From Neorhizobium sp. UBA7851 (GTDB lineage Bacteria > Pseudomonadota > Alphaproteobacteria > Rhizobiales > Rhizobiaceae), in the NCBI GenBank assembly GCA_002500765.1, contig DLSX01000224.1, forward strand, positions 1-19,321: 19,321 bases of DNA, in the 5' to 3' direction. The position numbers and the translations under genes are program-made. The notes under the pieces are model-generated. The model saw only the letters and a list, made by a program, of their open reading frames with translations, had not been told where the DNA came from and did no database searches. This document shows, in pieces, positions 1 through 6,658 of this stretch; the stretch's first letter is position 1, and each line of letters begins with the position of its first letter.

Positions 1-409
1 CGAGAAACCCGCCGCCACCGCGCTGCGGCTGCATCGGCATGCCCTGCTGTCCCTGGTTGCCCCACGGGGAGGCCGCTGAAGCCGTATGTCCATAGGCTGT
101 TCGCTGGGGGGCGGGGCGTTGCGGCTGTGCATTGTTGCCGAACATCGACGAGAAGAAACCGCCGCCACCACGCTGCTGGGCGCTCTGCGTGTTCTGGTAT
201 TCGAGCTCTTCGATCCGGCGCTGAGCGGACTCAAGCGCCTGCTCCTGTACGACGATGGTCTGCGCCATGTAATAGGGCGCGCCCGGTTGCTGGCTGATCC
301 GCTCCTGGATGAAGCGGTCGGATTCCGCGTCGCGTTGGCCGGATTGCTGCTCCACATGGGCGAGCTTGGAGAACAGGCCGTTGATGGCCTGCTGGTCGTT
401 GCGATCCAT
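1..409 (-). CDS. DUF2076 family protein, partial (C-terminus off the left edge)
   Basis: My reverse-strand reading gives 136 codons beginning MDRNDQQAINGLFSKL and running open to the window edge, so the 3' end is missing. The N-terminal 75 residues are a charged, Gln-rich helical stretch (VVQEQALESAQRRIEELEYQ) likely to form a coiled coil. They are followed by a low-complexity tail with two RGGGGF-type blocks and many Gln, Pro and Gly residues. This is the layout of DUF2076 proteins, whose function is not established. The start is supported by AAGGAG about 9 nt upstream. The gene lies 26 bp after the Bax-inhibitor gene on the same strand and is probably its operon partner. Assignment to the family rests on the N-terminal pattern. 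Confidence 0.8.
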   Translation of the reverse strand, partial: MDRNDQQAINGLFSKLAHVEQQSGQRDAESDRFIQERISQQPGAPYYMAQTIVVQEQALESAQRRIEELEYQNTQSAQQRGGGGFFSSMFGNNAQPQRPAPQRTAYGHTASAASPWGNQGQQGMPMQPQRGGGGFL

Positions 410-435
410 AGAGATGTCTCCTTGGGTTCTGGGGA

Positions 436-1152
436 TTATTCTTCGCGCTGGCCGGTGAAGTTCAGCAGCAACTGGAAGATGTTGACGAAGTTCAGATAGA
501 GCGACAGTGCGCCGAAGACCGCGAGCTTTTGCTGGCTCTCCTGATCGTAGTTCTCGGCATATTGTTCCTTGATGTTCTGGGTGTCGTAGGCGGTCAAACC
601 GACAAAGACGATGATGCCGATTACCGAGACGGCGAACTGGAGTGCGCTCGAACCGAGGAAGATGTTGACGATAGAAGCGATCATCACGCCGATCAGACCC
701 ATGATCAGGAACGAACCCATCTTGGACAGGTCGCGTTTCGTCGTGTAACCGAACAGGCTCATTGCCCCGAACATGGTTGCGGCGATGAAGAAGGTGCGCG
801 CGATGCTCGCCCCGGTAAAGACGAGGAATACCGATGCCAGAGACAGGCCCATCACGGCGCTGAAGGCCCAGAAAGCCATCTGCGCGGAGGACGCGGACAT
901 GGCATGCATACGAAACGAGAAGAAGAAGACGAAAGCCAGCGGCGCCAGCATCACCACCCATTTGAGCGGGGTGGAGAAGATCGGCACGTAGAGCGCCGGA
1001 GTGGTGCCGACGATGAAGGCGACAAGGCCGGTCATCACAAGACCAAGCCCCATATAGTTGTAGACCCTCAGCATATGCTGGCGCAGACCTTCGTCAAAGG
1101 CCGCAGCCGAGGTGTTGCTGAAGCCGCCAAAGCGGTTCTGGTTGGGATACAT
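436..1152 (-). CDS. Bax inhibitor-1/YccA family integral membrane protein
   Basis: The 238-residue protein has a short polar N-terminus (MYPNQNRFGGF) followed by about seven hydrophobic segments covering residues 30-230. The late motif GLTAYDTQNIKEQY matches the conserved pH/calcium-sensing region of the BI-1/TMBIM family, where an Asp pair in the last helices gates ion leak. Proteins of this family sit in the inner membrane and are linked to membrane quality control (E. coli YccA inhibits FtsH) or cation leak. A clear AAGGAG precedes the ATG, and the gene follows the anti-sigma gene by 17 bp, so co-transcription with the ECF pair is likely. Length is normal for bacterial members. The family call is firm; the physiological role here is inferred only from context. 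Confidence 0.93.
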   Translation of the reverse strand: MYPNQNRFGGFSNTSAAAFDEGLRQHMLRVYNYMGLGLVMTGLVAFIVGTTPALYVPIFSTPLKWVVMLAPLAFVFFFSFRMHAMSASSAQMAFWAFSAVMGLSLASVFLVFTGASIARTFFIAATMFGAMSLFGYTTKRDLSKMGSFLIMGLIGVMIASIVNIFLGSSALQFAVSVIGIIVFVGLTAYDTQNIKEQYAENYDQESQQKLAVFGALSLYLNFVNIFQLLLNFTGQREE

Positions 1153-1169
1153 GTTTGTCTCCTTGAGGA

Positions 1170-1931
1170 TCAGTAGAGTGAATTCTTGAGGGTTTCAGCC
1201 TCATCGGTGAGACCGGTCCCCGGCGTGCTCGATATGACCGCGTAGGCGACTTCGCCGATCTGCCACCAAGCTGCTTCCGCATCGGCCAAATTGAGGTTCG
1301 TGATCGGCTCGACGGCAAAGCTTCCCGGCCGGCCTGCAAACAGGGAAACCAGAGCCCCTTCGCCCGTGCGTACCGCCGCCTCTATGCTCGGGCCGAATTC
1401 CGACGGAAAGACCTGCACATCCTCGACCTTCCAGTTCTCCGGAAGTTCCGGCATGGTAATCGCGGTCGCAGCGCGGATATCGTCCCTGTCATAGGACCTC
1501 ACCTCCGGCTGGGAATGCATGCCGGCCCGAACCAGTGACGTGCGATGTGCCCGCACAGCCTGCTCGACAAAGGCTGATGGATGCATCGTGGCGTTGACTT
1601 CACGTGTGCCGACGGATGTGTTGGCGAACCAGCCAAGAGACACCAGAATGCCGACAGCTGCGATCTTGCGCAGGGTATTCCACATCCGGCGGTCTGACAG
1701 GCTTGCAGAAAGACGGCGAGCCGCTTCGCGTGTGTCAGGCCGGAAATGCGGGGCGTCGCCGATCAGCGAGAGCTTCAAGGCGCTGCGTATGCCGAGATCG
1801 GCCATAACCTGGGCCGCTGCCTCCGGGTGCCCGGCCAGATGCTTTTCGACTTTCAAACGTCCCGCGGCATCGAGCTGATTATCGACATAGGCATGAAGGT
1901 CTGCATCCATAACGGAAGGGACATCAGTCAT
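1170..1931 (-). CDS. Membrane-anchored anti-sigma factor (partner of the upstream ECF sigma factor)
   Basis: The 253-residue protein starts with a short anti-sigma-type helical domain (DADLHAYVDNQLDAAGRLKVEKHL, residues 9-32). It is followed by one predicted membrane helix at about residues 88-104 (KIAAVGILVSLGWFANT) and a C-terminal domain presumed periplasmic. No HxxxCxxC zinc motif is present, so it is not a ZAS-type anti-sigma. The DxxLHAYVDxQL opening resembles the anti-sigma factors that pair with ECF26-like sigma factors of rhizobia. The gene overlaps the sigma gene by 8 bp and carries a strong AGGAGG before its ATG, which is classic translational coupling of a sigma/anti-sigma pair. 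The signal sensed by the C-terminal domain is unknown. Confidence 0.85.
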   Translation of the reverse strand: MTDVPSVMDADLHAYVDNQLDAAGRLKVEKHLAGHPEAAAQVMADLGIRSALKLSLIGDAPHFRPDTREAARRLSASLSDRRMWNTLRKIAAVGILVSLGWFANTSVGTREVNATMHPSAFVEQAVRAHRTSLVRAGMHSQPEVRSYDRDDIRAATAITMPELPENWKVEDVQVFPSEFGPSIEAAVRTGEGALVSLFAGRPGSFAVEPITNLNLADAEAAWWQIGEVAYAVISSTPGTGLTDEAETLKNSLY

Positions 1932-2487
1932 TGTTGCCTCCTACCAGCCTCAGATGGGCCGTCTTGGTCGGGGTGTTCTCAAAGGCACGCAGCGTTGTCC
2001 TGGCTCGAGAGACACGGGACATCAGGGTGCCGAGCGGGATGCCGAGCGTGTCTGCTGCCTGCTGATAGGAAAGGTCTTCGACCGCAACGAGATGCAGCGC
2101 CTTGCGCTGTTCGGCGGGAAGCCGCATGAAGGCTTCGTGCACCTGTCGCAGATGGACGGCATCTTCCTGTCCAGCGGGATAGATCTGATCGCCATCCATG
2201 GCCGCCGCCTCGTCCCTTGTTGTCCGGGACCTGCGAGACCTCTGGGTATCGACATGGGTATTGTGCAGGATGGTGAAAAGCCAGCTGCGAAGGTTGGCAC
2301 CTGTTTTGAATGTGGAACGCCGCTCGTAGGCCTTTAGCAGAGCATCATGGACGAGGTCTTCGGCATCCGCATTGTTGCGAACAAGCGAGCGCGCATAACG
2401 CTTCAGCGAAGCGAGATGACCAATGACGTCGAAGGGGCCGTGTTTGCGATCCATACCTGCATATACGGAGACACCATCAATTCTCAT
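1924..2487 (-). CDS. ECF-family RNA polymerase sigma factor
   Basis: The protein (187 residues from the first ATG) contains sigma region 2 at about residues 25-92 (RSLVRNNADAEDLVHDALLKAY, then LRSWLFTILHN). Region 4 lies at about 120-172 (LPAEQRKALHLVAVEDLSYQQAADTLGIPLGTLMSRVSRAR), containing the helix-turn-helix that reads the -35 box. There is no region 1.1 or 3, as expected for an ECF sigma. A second in-frame ATG at 2454 (MDRKHGPFDVIGHL) may be the true start, because typical ECF homology begins there and the first ATG has no good ribosome-binding site. It overlaps its anti-sigma gene. It probably drives its own operon, including the Bax-inhibitor and DUF2076 genes; this is inference from gene order. 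Confidence 0.92.
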   Translation of the reverse strand: MRIDGVSVYAGMDRKHGPFDVIGHLASLKRYARSLVRNNADAEDLVHDALLKAYERRSTFKTGANLRSWLFTILHNTHVDTQRSRRSRTTRDEAAAMDGDQIYPAGQEDAVHLRQVHEAFMRLPAEQRKALHLVAVEDLSYQQAADTLGIPLGTLMSRVSRARTTLRAFENTPTKTAHLRLVGGNND

Positions 2488-2490
2488 CCC
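2462..2490 (-). promoter_or_regulatory. Candidate ECF-type promoter overlapping the annotated sigma start
   Basis: On the minus strand GGGATG (2490-2485) and CGTATA (2467-2462) are separated by 17 nt. This resembles the GG-rich -35 and CGT-containing -10 of ECF promoters. If real, transcription would begin just before the ATG at 2454, making the upstream ATG at 2487 unusable and the message nearly leaderless. This is a weak pattern match only. Confidence 0.25.
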
Positions 2491-2659
2491 GACAAATCGA
2501 AATTTATTTTTCTCCCCTTTGTCGAGATCCGGGCTGGAGATCGCAGATCCGGCTCTCCATCATAACGAGGTGCATGGCTAACTTGAAAGCTGTGGATTGG
2601 CCCAAGGAAAACCGTGCCGCGCCTCCTCTCCCCTAGACTATGATTGTCGTAGGCTAATT

Positions 2660-2690
2660 TGCCCAGCACTCTCGAGCGACCCGCTGGGCA
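2660..2690. other. Inverted repeat between the GST and sigma genes
   Basis: TGCCCAGC (2660-2667) and GCTGGGCA (2683-2690) form a perfect 8-bp inverted repeat with a 15-nt loop. It lies 43 bp downstream of the GST stop codon and could fold as a transcript-end hairpin, but no T-run follows on the minus strand. Apart from this, the 245 bp between the GST and sigma genes show only the ECF promoter candidate. Confidence 0.35.
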
Positions 2691-2732
2691 GATATAGCGA
2701 GCATTGGCTAGAGCTTCTGCTCGAGGATTTTG

Positions 2733-3350
2733 TCAGGCATGAGGAAAAGTTTCCCTGAGCGACGTGCGCTGCGATGCCGCTTCGAACCAGGCGTTCAACT
2801 TCGGATGCGATGAGCGCCAGTCCTTGTCCGGGAAGCGGAAGTCGAGATAGCCCAACACGCTTGCAGCAGCGATCGACCCGGCGTTGAAGTCTCTCGTCAG
2901 CTCCTCGAACCATCGACCTTCGAGGTCATCAAGGCCGGAGTCGATTTTCTCCATCTGGCCGCGCGACCAGTCACTCCATCGCTTGTCTTCCGGACGCATT
3001 GCGTTTTCGTAGCGGTGCAGCAGGCAGGCGTCGAGGATCGAATCTCCGAGCGCCTCCAGCGTTAAGACGGTAAAGCGACGATCCTCCGGATAGAGGCTTG
3101 CACCCGTAATACCGATTGAATCAACATAAGCCGTGATGACGCGGCTGTCGAATAGCGGCGTGTCGTCGTCCAACAGCACGCAGGGCACCTTACCCGTTGA
3201 ATTGTGCGTGACAATGTTCATGTCCCGATTGACCGGACCTGCGGCCGAGCCGAGCTTTTCAACCTTGTCGATCACGCCACGCTCATGGGCGGCAATCAGC
3301 ACCTTGCGGACGTAAGGCGAGGCGGGTGAGAAAAAAAGACGAAGCGTCAT
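2733..3350 (-). CDS. Glutathione S-transferase family protein
   Basis: The 205-residue protein has the canonical two-domain GST layout. The N-terminal thioredoxin-like domain (MTLRLFFSPASPYVRKVLIAAHERG) carries a Ser-based active-site region (Ser8/Ser11), a cis-Pro segment GKVPCVLL near residue 55, and the glutathione-binding Asp-Ser pair in LFDSRVI (about residues 67-70). The C-terminal half is all-helical. It is not the zeta-class isomerase; that is the separate maiA in this window. The gene begins inside the stop codon of the GntR regulator (ATGA overlap), so the two are co-translated. Its place beside a catabolic island suggests a role with an electrophilic substrate or intermediate, but the reaction cannot be read from sequence. 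Confidence 0.88.
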   Translation of the reverse strand: MTLRLFFSPASPYVRKVLIAAHERGVIDKVEKLGSAAGPVNRDMNIVTHNSTGKVPCVLLDDDTPLFDSRVITAYVDSIGITGASLYPEDRRFTVLTLEALGDSILDACLLHRYENAMRPEDKRWSDWSRGQMEKIDSGLDDLEGRWFEELTRDFNAGSIAAASVLGYLDFRFPDKDWRSSHPKLNAWFEAASQRTSLRETFPHA

Positions 3351-4093
3351 GATGTCTTCCTGCGATTTTTGAGAGAGCCGGACCGGATTTTCATCGGCTT
3401 TTCGGCGACTGGGACCCGCAGGAAATCCTGCGGATTGAGGGCAAGCTGGGCCTGCAGATGCTCGTGAGCGAAGGTAATATGCTCGCGCATGATGGAGGCT
3501 GCACGTTCGGCCTGACGGTTCGAGAGCGCGCGCGCAATGCGGTGATGATCGTCATGCGACCGCTTGATGACGTCATAGTCGCGCCAGACAATCACACGAT
3601 CCGAGGCAATCGGTACGTTCTGAAGATTTTCGACGAGCGTCGTAATCCAGGGATTGCCGGAAAGCGTCATGATCGTCGTGTGAAACGACACATTCATCTG
3701 TCGGTAAGCGGGAAGATTCTCAGGCAGAAGCGCGCCGGGCTGAAGCAGGCGGTCGCCTTCGGCGGCAAGCTGGAGGAGATACTCGCTGTCTTTGCCGGTG
3801 ATCTGGGTGGCTGCCAATCGGCAGGCCATCGCTTCGAGTTCGGCTCGTATAGCAAAGGCACCTGAGACCTCCGAAATGGAGAATTCACGCACATAGAAAC
3901 CGCGATTGCTCGCATAGGAAACCAGTCCGGTTTGCGACAGCGTCGTCAAGGCAGCCCGCAATGGTGTGCGAGAGATACCCAACATATCCGCGAGCCGGTC
4001 CTGGTGCAGACGCTCGCCTGGAAGCAACTCACCGCTCAAAATGGCTTCGCGAATCCGGGCCGCAGCGACTTCCGTGCTTGTCTGGGCTTCCAT
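3347..4093 (-). CDS. GntR-family transcriptional regulator, FCD subfamily
   Basis: The 248-residue protein carries an N-terminal winged helix-turn-helix at about residues 10-70 (AILSGELLPGERL, LADMLGISRTPLRAAL, SYASNRGFYV). A C-terminal all-helical FCD ligand-binding domain follows (about 78-220) with the metal-binding His residues of the family visible in NVSFHTTIM, DDHHRIA and REHITFAHEH. Such proteins usually bind a carboxylic acid ligand and repress neighbouring catabolic genes. It diverges from the SDR operon across a 117-bp gap and leads a two-gene transcript with the GST. GGGAGAGG upstream supports the start. The basic tail (SGSLKNRRKTS) extends slightly past the usual domain end. Autoregulation and control of the SDR operon are likely but inferred. 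Confidence 0.92.
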   Translation of the reverse strand: MEAQTSTEVAAARIREAILSGELLPGERLHQDRLADMLGISRTPLRAALTTLSQTGLVSYASNRGFYVREFSISEVSGAFAIRAELEAMACRLAATQITGKDSEYLLQLAAEGDRLLQPGALLPENLPAYRQMNVSFHTTIMTLSGNPWITTLVENLQNVPIASDRVIVWRDYDVIKRSHDDHHRIARALSNRQAERAASIMREHITFAHEHLQAQLALNPQDFLRVPVAEKPMKIRSGSLKNRRKTS

Positions 4094-4115
4094 TTGTCCT
4101 CTCCCGCAAATTCAA

Positions 4116-4147
4116 AATGTATCCAAAAATTGATTTATTTCAAATTT
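4116..4147 (-). promoter_or_regulatory. Candidate promoter and AT-rich inverted repeat for the GntR-GST transcript
   Basis: On the minus strand TTGAAA (4143-4138) and TACATT (4121-4116) are 16 nt apart, a reasonable sigma-70 pair. The region is markedly AT-rich. An imperfect inverted repeat (AAATTGA at 4127-4133 and TCAAATTT at 4140-4147) overlaps it and could be the GntR operator. Confidence 0.4.
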
Positions 4148-4173
4148 ATTTTGCCATAAGCCATAAAATGTGT

Positions 4174-4189
4174 TCATTGCAAAAGCAAC
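4174..4189 (+). promoter_or_regulatory. Operator-like site upstream of the SDR operon (hmg-type motif)
   Basis: The 16-mer TCATTGCAAAAGCAAC matches the reverse complement of the maiA/hmgA site (TCATTGCATTTGCAAC) at 13 of 16 positions. It also keeps the TCATTGCA core of the transporter palindrome. It sits 21 bp before the ATG and just downstream of a possible -10 (TAAAAT, 4164-4169), where a bound repressor would block initiation. No convincing -35 is visible. The ribosome-binding site GGAGGAG follows near 4197. Confidence 0.5.
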
Positions 4190-4210
4190 GAAAGCGGAGG
4201 AGCCTCTTTC

Positions 4211-4969
4211 ATGAATGGTATGTGTCTTGTAACCGGAGCCGCTGGTGGCATCGGAAAATCTATCGTCCGTCGACTCGCCAACGACGGATTTCGTGTGCTT
4301 GCAGCCGATATTTCGCTTGATGCCGCCGAAGCCTCACTGAAGGACATTCCCGGTGATGGACATCGTGCGGTGGCACTTGATGTTTCGAGTGAAAGCGCTG
4401 TTGCGGCGGTCTTTTCTGCTTCCCAGAAGGAGGGCGCGCCCATCCATCAGGTGGTTGCAGCTGCCGGTATTCTCCTGTTTGCCGCCAATGGTGAACGGCC
4501 GCGTATTGTTGACATCACCATGGCGGATTGGGACAAAACCCAGACGGTGAATTCAACCGGCACATTCCTTTTGCTGCGCGAGTTCCTGCGCGCTGCTGAT
4601 CGCGGCGAAGTCGAGAACGGTCGCTTTGTTGGCTTCAGTTCGGTGGCCGCTCAGCTCGGCGGCTATCGCTCAAGCTCCGCCTACATCGCATCGAAGGGCG
4701 CCGTGATGGCGCTGATGAAGGCTGGCGCGCGGGAGGCTGCGCATCTCGGGATCACAGTCAACGCCGTGGCACCGGGCCTGATTGATGCGCCGATGCTGCG
4801 CCAGTCGCTGGCACCGGAGAACGACGCGGCGATGTCTGCCAATATCCCGCTCAACCGCATCGGCATGCCGGACGATGTCGCTGGCGCAGTTGCCTTCCTG
4901 CTGGGACCCGATGCAGCCTACATGACCGGCGCCGTTCTTGATGTGAATGGTGGTTATCGCATGCAGTAA
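4211..4969 (+). CDS. Short-chain dehydrogenase/reductase (SDR 1)
   Basis: The 252-residue classical SDR has the nucleotide-binding motif TGAAGGIG at residues 8-15, an acidic residue at the end of strand 2 (AADIS, Asp33) favouring NAD(H), and the NAG-like motif AAAG at 83-86. The catalytic set is Asn114, Ser143/144, Tyr158 and Lys162 (SAYIASKG). The C-terminus ends with the usual MTGAVLDVNGGY. The family interconverts secondary alcohols and ketones. An insertion around residues 88-100 (FAANGERPRI) before the active site is unusual and may shape the substrate pocket. GGAGGAG precedes the start. It is the first gene of a four-gene operon with two other SDRs and a ketone-dehydrogenating flavoprotein, which points to oxidation of a polyhydroxylated or alicyclic compound. 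The substrate is unknown. Confidence 0.9.
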   Translation: MNGMCLVTGAAGGIGKSIVRRLANDGFRVLAADISLDAAEASLKDIPGDGHRAVALDVSSESAVAAVFSASQKEGAPIHQVVAAAGILLFAANGERPRIVDITMADWDKTQTVNSTGTFLLLREFLRAADRGEVENGRFVGFSSVAAQLGGYRSSSAYIASKGAVMALMKAGAREAAHLGITVNAVAPGLIDAPMLRQSLAPENDAAMSANIPLNRIGMPDDVAGAVAFLLGPDAAYMTGAVLDVNGGYRMQ

Positions 4970-5016
4970 GCCTTCGATCCGGAAGGCTGCCTTGAACGGT
5001 TCCCCATGGGAGCCGT
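4969..5016 (+). other. Two tandem hairpins between SDR 1 and SDR 2
   Basis: AGCCTTC (4969-4975) pairs with GAAGGCT (4982-4988). ACGGTTCCC (4996-5004) pairs with GGGAGCCGT (5008-5016), with one G-T wobble. Neither is followed by a T-run, so they look more like mRNA-stability or processing hairpins than terminators. The first begins on the last base of the SDR 1 stop codon. Confidence 0.45.
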
Positions 5017-5089
5017 CCAACCGCGCTCAGAACGCGCATATTTCTTCAAACCGCGGCGGCAACGGCCGCGCCTATGATGGAAACGCATC

Positions 5090-5842
5090 ATGACACCCCA
5101 TTCCCCATCCAATTCATCACTTTCTTCTGCCATCATCACCGGTTCGGGCGGTGGCATCGGCCGCGCCATTGCCTTACGTCTGGCAAAGGAAGGTTATGCC
5201 ATCATCGTCGCGGACCGCGCTGAAGAGGGCGCCAGGGAAACTGTCCGGCAGATCATCGCAGAAGGCCACCAGGCCCGCGCCGTTGTGCTCGACATTACCA
5301 ACCCGCAACAGACCCAGGCGCTGATCGATGGCGCGGAAAACCTGAAGGTGCTGGTGAACAATGCCGGTATTTTCAACACCCGTGATTTCGACAGGCTGAC
5401 TGCGGACGATTTCAGGCAGATGTATGAAATCAATCTCGTGGCGATGTTCACGCTCTGCCAGCAGGCCGCCCGTATCCTGCCGGAAGGGGGACGGATCATC
5501 AATCTTGCCTCGCGCGCCGCATTTGGCGCGCGCCACTACGCTCACTATGTGGCCTCCAAGGCTGGTGTTGCTGGTTTCACCAAGGCACTCTGCCTTGAAC
5601 TTGCTGCCAAACAGATCATCGTGAACGCCATTGCGCCGGGTGTGATCATGACGGACATGCTCAAGGAACGATCCGACGGCATGGAGGAACTGCGCGCGCA
5701 GCAACCATCAGGCAAGCTTGGCGAGCCCGAGCATATCGCCCATGCCGCTGCATTTTTCGCCAGCCCGCTTGCTGAATTCGTTTCCGGTCAGGTTTTGATT
5801 GTCGATGGCGGCCGTTCGGTCGGCGGCACGGCTGCATTCTGA
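5090..5842 (+). CDS. Short-chain dehydrogenase/reductase (SDR 2)
   Basis: The 250-residue classical SDR shows TGSGGGIG (residues 17-24), an Asp after strand 2 (VADRA) that favours NAD(H), and NNAG at 90-93. The active-site Ser141, Tyr153 and Lys157 lie in NLASRAAF and HYVASKAG, and the C-terminus is VSGQVLIVDGG. It resembles the FabG-like branch of the family and would oxidise or reduce a secondary alcohol/ketone pair. It follows SDR 1 after a 120-bp gap containing two hairpins and precedes SDR 3 by 24 bp. The ribosome-binding site is modest (ATGGAAACGC before the ATG). Two nearby upstream ATGs are out of frame. Sequence divergence from SDR 1 and SDR 3 argues for distinct steps or stereospecificities rather than recent duplication. 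Confidence 0.9.
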   Translation: MTPHSPSNSSLSSAIITGSGGGIGRAIALRLAKEGYAIIVADRAEEGARETVRQIIAEGHQARAVVLDITNPQQTQALIDGAENLKVLVNNAGIFNTRDFDRLTADDFRQMYEINLVAMFTLCQQAARILPEGGRIINLASRAAFGARHYAHYVASKAGVAGFTKALCLELAAKQIIVNAIAPGVIMTDMLKERSDGMEELRAQQPSGKLGEPEHIAHAAAFFASPLAEFVSGQVLIVDGGRSVGGTAAF

Positions 5843-5866
5843 CGTCATCCCGGGAGGAGGAAAAAC

Positions 5867-6658
5867 ATGGATCTGCGTATGAACACGCTTGACGGCCGCA
5901 CCGTGGTCGTCACTGGCGCCGGGCAGGGCATCGGCCACGCTATTGTGGAAGCCTTTCTCGCCGCCAATGCCCGCATCATCGCCGTCGATCGTGAGGCCGA
6001 TGGCATCGAGGCACTGGCCGCGGCCAATCCCAACGTCATTGCCGTGACGAGTGACGTAACCGATGAAGCCACACCGGGAAAAATCTCGGCAGCACTCGAT
6101 GAGGCGGGCCTGAGACTTGATGTTCTGGTCAATAATGCCGGCATTGCGAAAGGCGCGCATGCACTCGATACGTCCGACGATGATTTTCGCCGCTATTTCG
6201 ACGTCAATGTGCTCGGCCTGTTTCGGCTCTCGCGCTGGGCAGTCTCGCGGATGATAACTCCGGGCGGCGGCGCAATCGTGAATACAGCCTCGATCTTTGG
6301 TTTGATCGGTGCTCCGAGTTCTGCCGGCTACTCCATGTCCAAGGCGGCGGTTGTCGGGCTGACCCGACAGATGGCCAATGATTTTGGCCCCAACGGTATT
6401 CGCGTGAACGCAGTAGCGCCTGGCCTGATCGAGACGCCGCTGACCGCCGAGCGCATCAGAACCGAAGCATGGCGGCGCCAGATCATGATCGACGGTGCGC
6501 CGCTGCGGCGGGTCGGAACGCCGGGCGATGTCGCCCGTGTGGTTCGTTTCCTCGCATCCGATGAGGCTGGTTTTATGACAGGGCAGGTGCTCTCCGTCGA
6601 TGGCGGCTGGGCGATCGGTCGTTATCCGAGAGAGGAGGCGATCCATGCCGGTGCCTGA
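5867..6658 (+). CDS. Short-chain dehydrogenase/reductase (SDR 3)
   Basis: The 263-residue classical SDR has TGAGQGIG at residues 16-23, Asp41 (AVDREAD) indicating NAD(H) preference, and NNAG at 89-92. The catalytic Ser142, Tyr155 and Lys159 (GYSMSKAA) are intact, and the C-terminal motif is MTGQVLSVDGGWAIG. GGAGGAGG lies 6 nt before the first ATG and supports it over the in-frame ATG four codons later. The coding region overlaps the flavoprotein gene by 14 bp, so the two are translationally coupled and probably act consecutively: alcohol to ketone by the SDR, then desaturation next to the ketone by the flavoprotein. This order is inference. The exact substrate cannot be told from sequence. 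Confidence 0.91.
   Translation: MDLRMNTLDGRTVVVTGAGQGIGHAIVEAFLAANARIIAVDREADGIEALAAANPNVIAVTSDVTDEATPGKISAALDEAGLRLDVLVNNAGIAKGAHALDTSDDDFRRYFDVNVLGLFRLSRWAVSRMITPGGGAIVNTASIFGLIGAPSSAGYSMSKAAVVGLTRQMANDFGPNGIRVNAVAPGLIETPLTAERIRTEAWRRQIMIDGAPLRRVGTPGDVARVVRFLASDEAGFMTGQVLSVDGGWAIGRYPREEAIHAGA

Noticed and set aside
86..1176. Plus-strand frames at 86-499 and 529-1176 over the DUF2076 and Bax-inhibitor genes
   Set aside because: The minus-strand reading gives conserved families with good ribosome-binding sites. The plus-strand products are compositionally odd (long charged runs).
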